A stretch of DNA of 40,326 bases, taken from the NCBI GenBank assembly GCA_015680685.1, contig MNCI01017497.1, forward strand, positions 445,669-485,994, in the 5' to 3' direction. The notes under the pieces were generated by a model, which was not told where the DNA came from, did not search any database, and worked only from the letters and a program-made list of their open reading frames with translations. This document shows positions 21,085-31,559 of the stretch, in pieces (position 1 is the stretch's first letter; each line of letters opens with the position of its first letter). Position numbers and translations under genes: made by a program. Source of the DNA: Gnetum montanum (Eukaryota; Streptophyta; Gnetopsida; Gnetales; Gnetaceae).

Positions 21085-24000
21085 TAGTTACACTAGCCTA
21101 TCTTGGTTCTAGGAAAGGCTTTACTTGTTGGATGTTGACCAACTAATTTTTATTTAGGCTATCAGGTTTGTAGATTATCATAGCCCCAGAGAGAAAGGTT
21201 TAATCAATTATATAAGGTCCATCCCACAATGTTTGGAATTTTTTCTGTTGTGGTACATGTGTGGGGTTCTAATAGAGAACCTTATCTCCTGGTTGAAGTT
21301 TTACTTTCCAAATTCTAAGGTCATGACATTGCTTGTTGAATGCCTTATTCACCTCATTCAAGGATAGGAACACTAATCGATTTTCATCTAACATGTTCAG
21401 GTTGATTACTCTTTCTTTCTATGCTAAACTTAGGTCAAGGTTTAGATCATAGGCCGTTGAGAGTCTACGGAGCTCGAATTGGATTGGGAGCGTTAGAAGT
21501 TTTCCATACACCAACTCGTAGAGAGAATAGCCAATAGGAAGTTTCCAAGTTGAACGATAAGCCCAAAGAGCATTATTAAACTTTGTACTCTAATCCTTCC
21601 TATATTTGCTAATGGTTCACATTAGTATTTTTGTAATCTCTGGGTTAGTTATCTCTGCTTGACCATTGGCTTGGGGGTGATAAGTTGTTGTTAATTTATG
21701 TTCTACCCCCAAGTGTTGCATCAATTTTCTAAATGTGGCACCCATGAAATGAGTTCCATTATCAAAAATTAGTGAACATGGCACCCCAAACCTATTCACA
21801 ATATTTTGTTGTATAAATTTGGAAATAATGGATGATGTACAATTAGTAATGGCTATCACTTCTGCCCATTTTGTGTAGTAGTCAACTGCTACTATAATAT
21901 GCACATTTCCATTGGACATGAATGTGATGGAACCCATGAAGTCAATGCACCATATGTCGAAAGGTTCTAATGGTTGAATCTACTATTGAGGACCTTCCAT
22001 GCGGGCGGTCATCCCCCCATCATGTTGACAACATTCACAAGACTTGATGAATGGTGGACATCCCTAAAGATTATAAGCCAATAGTATCCTTCCATCAAGA
22101 TTTTTATGGCCATGCATCTCCCTACATAGTGGCCTCTACAAGGCCCTTTATAAGCATCCTGGAGAACACGCAGTTGATCTTCATCAGGGACACACCAATA
22201 GATCAAGCCATTGGTAGACACTTGTAAAGGTGTCCATTGATTTCTATGAAGTATTTAGCTCAATGAAGAAATTATTGTTTCTTTCTAAAATCCAAGTCTT
22301 GTGGCATCTCTTAAGTGAGAAGATATGTGAGGATGTCATTATACCATATTTCTTTTGTAGGTGTTTGTTCATTTATTACTCCTGTAAAGAGGAGTTCATC
22401 TAGAAATTGATCAAAAAATGGGCTCTCCTCCTCTTTATTATCCCATCTTAAGCGAGAGAGGTGGTCAGTGACCACATTCTCAGTTTCTTTTCAATCTAGC
22501 ATAATGAGATCGAATTCCTACAAGATCACAAGCCACTATATAACACAAGGGCTCACAATTGGCTTATTCATGAGGAAGTGAATTGCACTGTGGTCTGTAT
22601 GCACAAATACTTTGTAACCAAGCAGATAGTACATGAACTTTTCTAGCACATACACCATTGCCATTAATTCTTTCTTCGTGGTGGTATAATTTAATTGTGT
22701 TCCCACAATGCTTTGACTCATGCAGTAGATATAATATGGATGTTTCTTATCATCCATCTATGTGAGCACTACTTCCAAAGCATAGTTAGATGCATTTATC
22801 ATGATATGGAATGGTTTGAACCAATCTGGTGCTTATAGTATTGGTGTTTCTACAAGTTTCTCTTTTAATTTTTAAAATGTGTGTTCACATTCCTTGGTCC
22901 AAATGAAAGGTGCATCTTTCNTAAAAATTAAAAGAGAAACTTGTAGAAACACCAATACTATAAGCACCAGATTGGTTCAAACCATTCCATATCATGATAA
23001 ATGCATCTAACTATGCTTTGGAAGTAGTGCTCACATAGATGGATGATAAGAAACATCCATATTATATCTACTGNATGCCTTAGCATAATGCCTTCTTGGA
23101 CCATGAGATGGCTCTTCTACTAGTTGAGCCATAAATTTGTTTCAACACATCTTTTCAACACTTGTTCAAGTTGGTCCAAGGCGTGCTCAAAGGTAGCTCC
23201 ATAGGTGAAAAATTCATCCATAAAGACTTCAACACCACTACCTATTTTCTATTAAAAGATACTCAGGAGCAAGCGTTGCAATGTTGTAGGGGCGTTGTAA
23301 ACCAAATAGTATCTTACAATAAGCAAAAGTCCCCCAGGGACTTGTGAATGTTGTCTTGACCTAATCTTCGAGTGCAATTTGGATTTGGTTATAGGCACTA
23401 TAACTGTCCAAAAAGCTATAATAACAATGCCCAAATATGGTGTCTAATAGTTTATTAACAAATGGCAAAGAAAAGTTGCTTAAATGTTGCCATATTCAAC
23501 AACCTGAAGTTGATGCAAACTTTTCATTCACCATCCTCCTTCGATACAATTACGAGTGGGATAACCCACTCACTATCCATGATTGGATAGATGATCCCCA
23601 CCTTGAGGAGTTACTCTATTTCCTCTTTGACAATTTGCTTCAATTTTGGGCTCAACCGTCCTTGCGACTACTTTCTAGGCTTCATGCTTGGGTCAGTGTA
23701 GATGTGATGCTAGCATATCCTTGGATCAATTCCTGTTAGCTCTAGATATGACCAAGCAAAGGTTGTTGAGCATTTGTTCACCACTTTCAACAAATTTTAT
23801 TTTTGTTCAGGAGCAAGTTTGGCATTAATTATGATTGGTTTAACATTCTTTAAAAATGCATACTTCATACCAATTGGTAAAGTTTTTAGCTCTAAGGGCT
23901 CCTGCTGAAAGTGATTAGGGATTTCCAACTCTCCCCAATAGGTATTATCATCTTTATCATAGATTTGGAAATGAGCTTGTTTGATTTTATTTGTGCCTTC

Positions 24001-24720
24001 AACATACGCACAAGTTAAACTCTTAGTTGATTACATGCATATTGTGTTGCTATTAGAATCAACTCTCAACCATTAGGTACCCTCCTACTTTGTGGCTACT
24101 ACGTACAAACACCTTTGAAAGCTAATTTCTTATGCACATTGATTGCATGCCTTAATGTATGTACTCTTGATTGACCAAATATTTTGCACACAATTGCACC
24201 CATTATCATTGTACGCAATGCATGGAATACACTTCTTCTCAATCTTGCCTAGCTCATTTTCCTTAGATATTTGTAAAGATAGGTCTCTTATACCCACCCA
24301 TTCGTGCATTGACCATGCTTAACCAAGCCCTTCCCATAATGATGGAAAGTCATTTTTGTAGTTGTCCACCTTGATTACCAGGAAATTAGTAGGATAGGAC
24401 CACCCACAAACTGTGGTCACACAATGTCCTCAACTAATCCCAAAGGGACAGTAATTAACTAATGTGCTAATTCTATATGAATGTTTCTCTTCTTAAGAGG
24501 TGGTAGGTTCTAGGCCTTGTACATGTCATGGGAGATGAGGTTAACTCTAGAACCAAAGTTAAGAAGAGATTTGCATGGCTCTTGTTCAACAATCTGTAGA
24601 TAGATGAGTGGACTTCTTGGATCATATCTTTTTGTAGGAATATTGCTAGCCTTAATCTAGTCAAAAATTGCATGAGTTAGCATTACGGTGCAGATCCTAG
24701 GCAACACTCAATTTGAAGGA
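21085..24720 (-). pseudogene. Element D pol (protease, RT, RNase H, integrase)
   Basis: Nearly full-length minus-strand Ty3/gypsy pol in Athila-like order. Protease about 24620-24370: LLNFGSRVNLIS, where Asn replaces the catalytic Asp. RT about 23990-23080: KYAFL, HHIYTD, IIYPIMDSEWVIPLV, FLDSYSAYNQIQIALED, TTFTSPWGTFAY, and FMDE at the YMDD position. RNase H about 22870-22470: LNYTTTKKELMAMVYVLEKF, YLLGYKVFVHTDHSA. Integrase zinc domain 22220-22020: RGHYVG and, after a one-base frameshift near 22060, SCECCQHDGG. Integrase core 21990-21620: WCIDFMG, VAVDYYTKWAEV, DNGTHF, NGQAEITN, so the D,D,E residues are present. C-terminal part to 21085: NNALWAYRSTWKLPIG, ELVYGK, GDKVLY. Many stops (TAG common, two adjacent at about 21977-21982). 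An inverted artefact (22922-23073) separates RT from RNase H. Confidence 0.9.
22922..23073 (-). repeat. Perfect 152-bp inverted copy of 22723-22874
   Basis: The segment is the exact reverse complement of 22723-22874 (RNase H part of D pol). It is bounded by a single N on each side (22921 and 23074) and separated from its source by 46 bp. No mismatch was seen. It breaks the pol order between RT and RNase H. The Ns at both ends point to a scaffolding or gap-filling error rather than biology. Confidence 0.95.
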
Positions 24721-24819
24721 CACTTGAAGGCATTTGATGTAGAGGATGAGGGTGATAGAGATGTAGGAAGATCAGTCAGAGTAGGTTTACATACATGGAA
24801 GCAAGGTTAGTAGCATATG

Positions 24820-27090
24820 TAATATCACAAAATCTGGTTTGCCTGGGTTACAGTTGACTAGGAATTCTATCTTGCACGAGGCTAGGAAGTAGAAGTTGTA
24901 TCCTACATTGTGAGAAAGCTTGGAATGCAAGTTTTAGGATGTGAATTAATGTCCTATTTTACTTGGTTTCTTCAATGTTCAATTTTGGACAATAAGCTAT
25001 GAGCTTGTGTGATTCACAACTACCCGCAGGTTAGAGTCATAGGCTAGGAATTGGATCTTTAATGAGTCTTGAAGCTATAGAAGGAATAATATCCATCTTA
25101 CAACAACTAGAAGTGAAATTCAAAAGACATAAGAGAGATGAACAACTAGACTTAGATTCAAACAAAGATGGGGTAGCATAGGAAGTTGAATTCAAGTTTG
25201 GCAATGTATTGCAAGCTCATGCAACTTGCATCAACTCACAACATAGAACTTCTACTAGCTATGAATCATAGCCAGTTAAAATTTATTTTTGAACAAAAAA
25301 CTAGAATTCATTAATGCCAGTCCCTACAACTCACACCTCTATTGTAATCCATGATGGTCATCTAAGCTTAATTAGTCACTCAATCATTAGGATTCAAATA
25401 CTCAACCATTGCAAACAGTTCACCAAGGCTACTGATTGCAATCACTCGCACTAGTTATTTGGCTTCATGATTCTTCATTAGGTTGTGAGATGCAACCTAG
25501 CTATGGCTCACACCATGGTCACAACTATTAGCCAGACATTATTTTAACCATCAAACAAAGCCATTTCAGCACTAAATCAAAGTGCAACTATAAAGCATCC
25601 ACCAAAAGAAGAAAGACAAAAAGAATGGAGAATAATAACAAGGATCGATAAAAGAGTTCTTAAAAGATATATATTTTAGAGTGAATTAGAATTATTATTG
25701 AATGATGTTGATTATACTAGATATTTTTGAATAATAAGATAGTTTCTCTAATACACAAGTATAAAAGAACATTTGAAATAGTTGAAGTGCTATATTTTGT
25801 GTTAAGGTTTCATCAATGAAACTAATTTCTCCATAATTATCTTTCCTCTATAAGGATCCTAAATCACACCTAACTTATTCTACCAATGCCGAAATTTCAC
25901 CTTATCTACTAATGCAAAATTTTTATCGGTTATTATAATGTAGATTTACAAGCTATTTAGCAAAAATATTTATGATACCTTCTTCGAATAATGTTGTTGT
26001 AAATAAAATATTCGATATTGATCTTCATGATTCTATATATAAGTCATTTGTTAATAATCTTGTATTATGATATGTGTTCATTTAAGTTTTAGGTTATCTA
26101 TCTCATAAGCAAAGTTTCTTCTTACAATTAAATAATGTGATGCAAAAGTATAACATTTAAAGCATTCATGCCATGTATTGTCCTTTTCTTTTTTTGGTTT
26201 GTTGAGCTTGGTAATGCTTTGATGATGTAGTGTGTTCTAGATATAGAGTCATTTATATATAAGTATGTAGTGTTAATTATTTATAAGTGGACTCTAGATT
26301 TTGATGTCTAATCTACATAATATTCTAAAGTTCTATGTTTTGTCAAGCTATTTGATTTTTTATTAATTTTTCATATACTTGAGTAGTGAATTGCTAGTTT
26401 TCTTGATATTGTTAAACTTATGGAATCTATTTCCATATCATTTGGTTCTTGTATATATTTTTCGTAAATAAGTCTTCTTAACTGTAAAAAGGAATTGATA
26501 TTGCAAGTAGGTAGGGAGACTTACATTCAACCAGTTAGATATTTTAATCTTCCTCATTCTTGCAGCTTTTATCATCATAAAGAATATTGTTTAATGTTTC
26601 TTCTTTTTTGCTCAAGAAAAAAGATGCTAAGGAAAAGAACATGTTAAAGTTAAAGATAGAAATAAATAATATAAAGTTGAAGAAATGAAAATAAATTTAA
26701 TATCAATGTTAAGAATAATCAAATGGAAATAAAGAAACAAGTGAAAATAAAAGGTTTTGTGAATATTTTTACTTGTACTAAAGGAAGTATTAATCAATTT
26801 AGATGGATAGCTCATAACATAAATCTATCCTTGTCTAACAACAATGTTAATTAAAAGATCAAAATTAATGTTGACAAGTAGGTAATAAACAATGAAAAAG
26901 CTTCTTTACATAAGATTAAGTGACAAAGTAATAGTNTTGATCTACCACCTGCTAACTTGGTTTTATCAAAATTCCATGTAGTTGATGAAATAATTATTTA
27001 AGATTTGATGTGTTCTAGTAAGATTAACATGCTAGTTTATGTCTATATTTAGTCACATTGTGAACTTTAATATACACCATCACAGTATGC
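24820..27090. other. AT-rich intergenic or decayed repeat sequence, mostly unassigned
   Basis: No ORF with recognisable protein similarity. The right flank of element D begins near 24820 without an LTR. A possible LINE tail lies at 25287-25640 (separate entry). 26590-26920 is A-rich on plus with short Lys-rich frames that do not hold together. A single N is at 26936. The missing second half of the copia element at 9010-10677 was looked for here and not seen. Confidence 0.5.
25287..25640 (-). mobile_element. Possible 5'-truncated LINE 3' end
   Basis: On the minus strand, TTAATGAATTCTAGTTTTTTG runs into an A-rich stretch (plus strand AAAATTTATTTTTGAAC near 25277-25295). This form, a TTAAT-A-TTCT motif just before an A-rich tail, is common at plant LINE 3' ends and resembles the one at 36430-36470. 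No RT coding remains and target duplications were not identified. The right limit is a guess. Confidence 0.3.
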
Positions 27091-27450
27091 AACACCATCT
27101 ATAGTGTTTGGTAGTATGTATCATGTTAGTTGTGTTTAATCAAGTCTATTATCTAACAGCAAATAATCATTGTCTCTATTCATTATCCAAATGTGACTAT
27201 TCCATTATATCTATATAAATGATGCTTGTAATCTAATAATAGTACACAATATAATAAAATAATATTTATATTATAACAAAGATACTTCGTTTATTTTTCT
27301 TTATTACTTTTTAATTTATGTTCTTACATTTGACATGCATAACACCATGGATTTATTTTATCATTGTGCACATTTATCTCAATCAAATTTTTTCTATTAT
27401 ATCATAGACTTGATGATTAACATCACAAAACTTTAAAATGGTATTAGAGC
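27090..27450 (+). mobile_element. Copia-type LTR end with tRNA-iMet primer site
   Basis: TGGTATTAGAGC at 27439-27450 is one C-to-T change from the tRNA-iMet primer site TGGTATCAGAGC. Upstream lie a TATA-like CTATATAAATGATGC (about 27208-27222), AATAAAATAAT-like signals near 27250 and a T-rich stretch, the usual order of a copia U3-R-U5. The left LTR end is not defined. Downstream (27451-28160) the sequence is AT-rich, with no gag seen. Confidence 0.5.
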
Positions 27451-28159
27451 TTGGTTTTGATGGCTTGTAAATTACAACCATGAAGTGCTCAAGGTGTTGT
27501 AGTCATTAGGTACATTTAATGTGACACTAACTATAAAAATTAATCGTAGAATTTCATTTTACAGATTTCAAAACCAAAATTGTTATAAAATATATCAAAT
27601 TCTGTGATGCATCACATTTGGTTTTCAACAAAGATGAACTAACCTTCAACTCCATTTCTACAATATTCTTTTAGCCAAATTATAAGCATATATATATTAA
27701 ATATATAACCAAGCTAGTATCCAAAGGATTTGACTATTAATTATTACTTGGGGAAAGTTCAAAATATTTATTCCTTGAAAATAAGGAAAGTTCTAATCAT
27801 AGTTTTTTATTAAGTAAAAATAAAGTTTTATTAATAAAATAAAAGTATAAATATAGCCAAAGGGATAGTAGAATTGAAGTTTTCAAAGATTACCTAGAGT
27901 TAAAAAGTACTATGATGTCCATTTGATTTTGTTACTTGTACCCCAAACTACCATACGCTATTATTTGTCATTATTCTTATTGCTTCTCCTCCAAAACCTA
28001 AAGTTTGTAATAAGAACCATTTTGCGCATCAAAAAGTGCTTTATTTAATAATTATGGTTGTTGCTTTTTACCATGGTTTTTCCACACACAATGCAAGGTA
28101 AAGCTTCGTTATCTTAGTATCCATGACATGTTGCATGTTTTATAGCACCCATGCTTCCG

Positions 28160-29653
28160 CAGGTCTATTCGTAAGTTCCCAATACATGATGCTATTTTTT
28201 GATTATTTCTAAAATATACATCTTCGCATCTGGTTACTCGCTACAGCATGTGACATTCGGTCGGTCGAGGACTCTTCAGTGTCCTATTCTGGGACAAAAT
28301 CAATTACAGGTTGGCTTAACAAATTTACCACTTCCACGGATATGATGATAAACTGCAAGCAGGTTGAAAACGCATCCGAATTTTGGAAACGCTATTAAAT
28401 GAGCATCCAAGGAACTGCTTCTCCGCCCCCCTGCGGTTCATATTTGGAAACTAAAACAAACTAAATATATTTATTGGAGATTTTTAAAAAGGAAATGAAG
28501 CTTACACGTAATGAAAAAGAGGGCAAAAATGTTGCAGTTGCAGAGGCGCTGAAAGCGCGACAAAAGGCCAGAGATGAGGGGCCAATGAATATTCTGTCGA
28601 CAGTGCACAGTGGTCTAAATTTGATTGAAGCTTTGATGATAAGCGTTACGCAGGATTGATTTACAGAGGCCAGCCATGATGGATGCCAGAAAGACGCTCC
28701 AAAAATATCAAATCTCCCAAGGAATCTTGACCAATCTTGCCTTGCCTTGCCTGGAGCCTCCTACCTGCTCCTGCGGCTGCTACTGCTGGAGACTTTATCA
28801 TCATCATCATCACAATCATGGCAGGGAGGCGTTATTGGGTGGATTCATCCTCGTTTTCTGTTGAATGTCCTCTTTGTACGGAGTTGTTCTTGTTGATGAA
28901 GATGAAGGGAGAAGAAAACAAAAGAGGGTTTGGTTTTGTTTTGTTTTGAATGGGTAAACCAGAGCTTGTAACAGTATGGTGCCATGCCATGACAGATGTT
29001 GCAATGGTGGTGCATCAGGATGTTGGGTTATGATGATTATAATGGGTGGCCTTCAGACATGCGACGCCTGTCTGCAATGAACAAGAAGCAGCAACAGCGA
29101 CTTACTCAAATCTTCCATCTTCTTTTCCTCCATCATCATCATAAAAGGCCAGACCATACGTATCATCATCGCATGTAACGTAGGTGTTGTTCTTCTTTTT
29201 ATTCTGCCGCCGCTGCTGGTTCCTGCTCCTGCTCTGCAGTTGAGCATGATGGGATGTTGACTGTGTTGTCTGTGTTTTTATGTTTTTGGTTTCAGGATTT
29301 TGTGGGCAATTTTGGAAGGCAAGAGGTATGGCATTGCATGGCTGGTCCTGTAAGGTGGCCTCTGACTGTGTCAGGACACACCCAAAATAGTTAAGCAGCA
29401 GCATTAGCATTGGCATTGGCATTGTACTTTTCCATCCTTCCTTCCTTCCTTCCTTCCTTCTTCCTTCTTTCTCTCTGTATATTGCACTGTGCATTGGTTG
29501 GCCATGCCAAGAATCTGCCGATAGACACTACCACCAGCACCACCGTAGAAGCAGCCCAACAACAACACAATAGTAACCCACTGACATTCACACAGCTTTC
29601 CATCATCTTACCCCTGCAACATAAAATCACTCAATGCTGCCTAAAATTTTCAG
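28160..29653 (+). promoter_or_regulatory. Promoter and leader region of the zinc finger gene
   Basis: Base composition changes here from AT-rich repeat DNA to mixed single-copy-looking sequence. TATA-like AAATATATTTATT lies at about 28463-28475 and a second, TGTATATTG, at about 29476-29484 just after the CCTT repeat; I cannot tell which is used. The second would give a leader of about 150 nt before the intron donor at 29654. Small features are an ATC-type trinucleotide run (28797-28813), an ATTGGC-like hexamer run (29403-29424) and the CCTT microsatellite. Short ORFs (e.g. 28474-28659) have no recognisable domain. Confidence 0.45.
29432..29466 (+). repeat. CCTT microsatellite in the leader
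   Basis: About six CCTT units followed by degenerate CTTC/CTTT and CTCT. Pyrimidine-rich tracts are common in plant 5' leaders and near transcription starts. It is likely to be length-polymorphic. Confidence 0.85.
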
Positions 29654-29922
29654 GTAAAGAGGTCTGTCCATATCTCATGTAATGTTTTTTTGGGTTGCAT
29701 GTATGCATCTGCATTTTCATCTTTATCTTCATGTTGTAGCTGTTCTTGTGCTGCCTCTGTTTCTTTTTGCATTTGGCAGGTCTGCCTGCTACTGCTGTTG
29801 CCTGCCATCGTCCACACTACTTTATCGCTGCTCTTGTTCTTGCTTCTACTTAGTATTTACTTAACTTACTGTTGGGTGGGAAAGCTTTTCAGCTTTATTT
29901 TTGCATTCTTTTTTTTTTCTAG
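29654..29922 (+). other. Predicted 5'-UTR intron of the zinc finger gene
   Basis: Donor CAG|GTAAAGA at 29654 matches the plant consensus. Acceptor TTTTTTTTTTCTAG ends at 29922, after a strong pyrimidine tract, 10 bases before the ATG. The 269-bp body is T-rich, as plant introns are. Only splice-site fit supports it; an alternative acceptor (TTTGCATTTGGCAG, about 29780) would make a shorter intron. Confidence 0.6.
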
Positions 29923-29932
29923 GTGAAAAAAA

Positions 29933-30964
29933 ATGAGCAACTGCATCGAGGGGACCTCCACAAGCATGGGATCGGCAATGAAGTCATGTTGCAGCCCTTG
30001 TTCTGCACAGTTAGCCAACTCCTGTTCCACCAAGTCTCAGAATTCAAGGGCTCCTCCTGCAGGGGCGGATGCCACAAGTGATGAAGATGAGTATCATCAT
30101 CATGCAGCAGGCAACAATGTGCCGCTGGCTCAGGCAGAGCTGTCTCTGGACTTGAGCTTAAGCATCAGGAGCAGCTACTCAGGGCCATGGCCAGGGGAGG
30201 AGCAGCGGCAGCAACAGGATGAGCATGAGCCCAAGATATTGCAAAATAACAACAATGCAGATGCAACGGGCGACGCTTCCAAAACAACACTGGCTGACAG
30301 CCCTGATTCTTGTCAAGAAGGCTCCTCGGAGGCCAGGATTTACCCATGCCTCTTCTGTTCGAAGAAGTTCTATTGCTCACAGGCCCTTGGAGGCCATCAG
30401 AATGCCCATAAGAAGGAGCGTAAATCTGCCAAAAAAGCTCAGAGATTCCACATGAATAGTCAACAGAGGTTCTGTAGTCTTGCCCCTGCACCTCCTCCTA
30501 TTTTTGCTGCTGATTTTGCTTCACCTTCTAGTGTTTTGGATAGATCTCGGTGCATAAGTGCCCACTTTGGAGACATTGAGGCAGGGGCAGCTGCTGCAGG
30601 CAAGGCCCTGGATGGCTGGATTTGGCCACTAGTTGCTGCTCAGCCGAATTTGCACAGATGTTACTTCATTGATCTCCCTGACAAAGTGGATGGCAGCAGA
30701 GTCACCAATAATAATAGCAGTAGCCATTTGCAAAGTGGCATGAAGAGGGGATATGGGATTTTTGATGCTAATACCAATGAGATCAAATGGCCTGGCAACT
30801 TTCAGTGGTCTGTAGAATTTGGAGCAGTCACAGATGGTTCTGGACCCTGCAAGAAAAGGCCTCAAGTTGGAAATGTCAATGCCACTCACTTCCAGGATTC
30901 TGGTATACTTGTACCTGCACCAGCGACAGATGAACAAGAGCTCGACTTGTCACTTAGATTGTGA
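29933..30964 (+). CDS. C2H2 zinc finger protein, single finger, two EAR-type motifs
   Basis: Intact 343-codon single-exon gene, likely a nuclear transcriptional repressor. One plant Q-type finger: Cys139 and Cys142, His155 and His159 (C-x2-C-x12-H-x3-H), with [14 protein letters not shown] at 150-163, followed by basic residues (KSAKKAQR) that may aid DNA binding or nuclear import. EAR-like repression motifs: LSLDLSLSI at 70-78 and DLSLRL at 338-343, the extreme C-terminus. The rest is low-complexity (His run 55-57, Gln 92-95, Asn 105-108, Ala around 217-222). The single finger with a C-terminal LxLxL is the plan of the Arabidopsis ZFP1/ZFP3/ZFP4/ZFP7 and KNUCKLES group; the [15 protein letters not shown] form is closest, from memory, to ZFP4/ZFP7-like proteins. 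Start choice: an in-frame TGA lies at 29924-29926, so the ATG at 29933 is the first possible. No stop or frameshift; codon use and GC differ from the flanking repeats. Exact orthology and target genes are unknown. Confidence 0.93.
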   Translation: MSNCIEGTSTSMGSAMKSCCSPCSAQLANSCSTKSQNSRAPPAGADATSDEDEYHHHAAGNNVPLAQAELSLDLSLSIRSSYSGPWPGEEQRQQQDEHEPKILQNNNNADATGDASKTTLADSPDSCQEGSSEARIYPCLFCSKKFYCSQALGGHQNAHKKERKSAKKAQRFHMNSQQRFCSLAPAPPPIFAADFASPSSVLDRSRCISAHFGDIEAGAAAAGKALDGWIWPLVAAQPNLHRCYFIDLPDKVDGSRVTNNNSSSHLQSGMKRGYGIFDANTNEIKWPGNFQWSVEFGAVTDGSGPCKKRPQVGNVNATHFQDSGILVPAPATDEQELDLSLRL

Positions 30965-31265
30965 CGCTGCTGCAAATGCTTTGGTTAGAATTAATGGTTG
31001 TTTGATTGATTTTAGCAGGCAAGGGCAGGGAGGATCAGGGTGTAGTCTTTAATCTTGGACTAACAGATAACTCTATGTATTAGTCTAAGAAATCTATGCC
31101 GACTTATTCAGTAGCTGTCAAGTGACAACTTATTTTGCTGAAAAACTTCAAACCATTTTATCTCTGACTTATTCTACTTCTGCTCAATTTTTAAAGTCAC
31201 AGAGCAGAAACAGCATGACCATTAAAAGCTCTTGTACATTTTATTCACAATAGCAGGAACAGCAT

Positions 31266-31271
31266 AATAAA
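31266..31271 (+). terminator. Candidate poly(A) signal of the zinc finger gene
   Basis: AATAAA about 300 nt after the stop codon, followed by a T/GT-rich stretch (TTTATTTTTTGTTATCTG). This is a reasonable plant 3'-UTR length. No other AATAAA was noted between the stop and this site. Confidence 0.4.
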
Positions 31272-31559
31272 GGTTTACACCCCGTTTATTTTTTGTTATC
31301 TGTTTATTTGGGTGGTTAAGGTTTGGACTCCTTTGTTTCGCTTCTTGATAGTGTATCAGCCTTTGTGTCTTTGAAGTCAAATATTCTTTTAACTGTTTAT
31401 GTGGGCTAGTTCTATGAAGTTGATTTGACAGTGGTGCTAAGAGACAATGCCATTTGAATCATCTCTTCATTTGCTTATCTAATCAACAGTTGACAATTTA
31501 AAGGTGCAAACATGGATCCATATTGCCAGAAATTTAGGACTACGGTATATCTTTGTACT

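Larger units (their letters stand above)
10678..24820 (-). mobile_element. Athila-like Ty3/gypsy element D, 5'-truncated, with nested element B
   Basis: Minus-strand element read from right to left: protease, reverse transcriptase, RNase H and integrase (24720-21085), sequence gap, spacer (20566-19860), LTR-like promoter segment (19860-19140), ORF3 N-terminal part (19110-18141), nested element B (18140-13091), ORF3 C-terminal part (13090-11844), polypurine tract (TGGGGGTA at about 11616-11623) and 3' LTR (11615-10678). Gag and the 5' LTR were not found to the right of 24820. That all these parts are one insertion is inferred from order, orientation and the complementary halves of ORF3; separate fragments remain possible. 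Confidence 0.65.

Noticed and set aside
28474-28659. 61-codon frame upstream of the zinc finger gene as a small protein or regulatory uORF
   Set aside because: No recognisable domain, and its place in the transcript is unknown; it lies well upstream of the predicted leader exon.
29102-29630. Minus-strand frames of 79-130 codons in the leader of the zinc finger gene
   Set aside because: Low-complexity peptides from reading the CCTT and GCATTG repeats backwards; no domain, and antisense to a well-supported gene.
30165-30491. Minus-strand 108-codon frame and plus-strand 78-codon frame inside the CDS
   Set aside because: Shadows of the zinc finger coding sequence in other frames.
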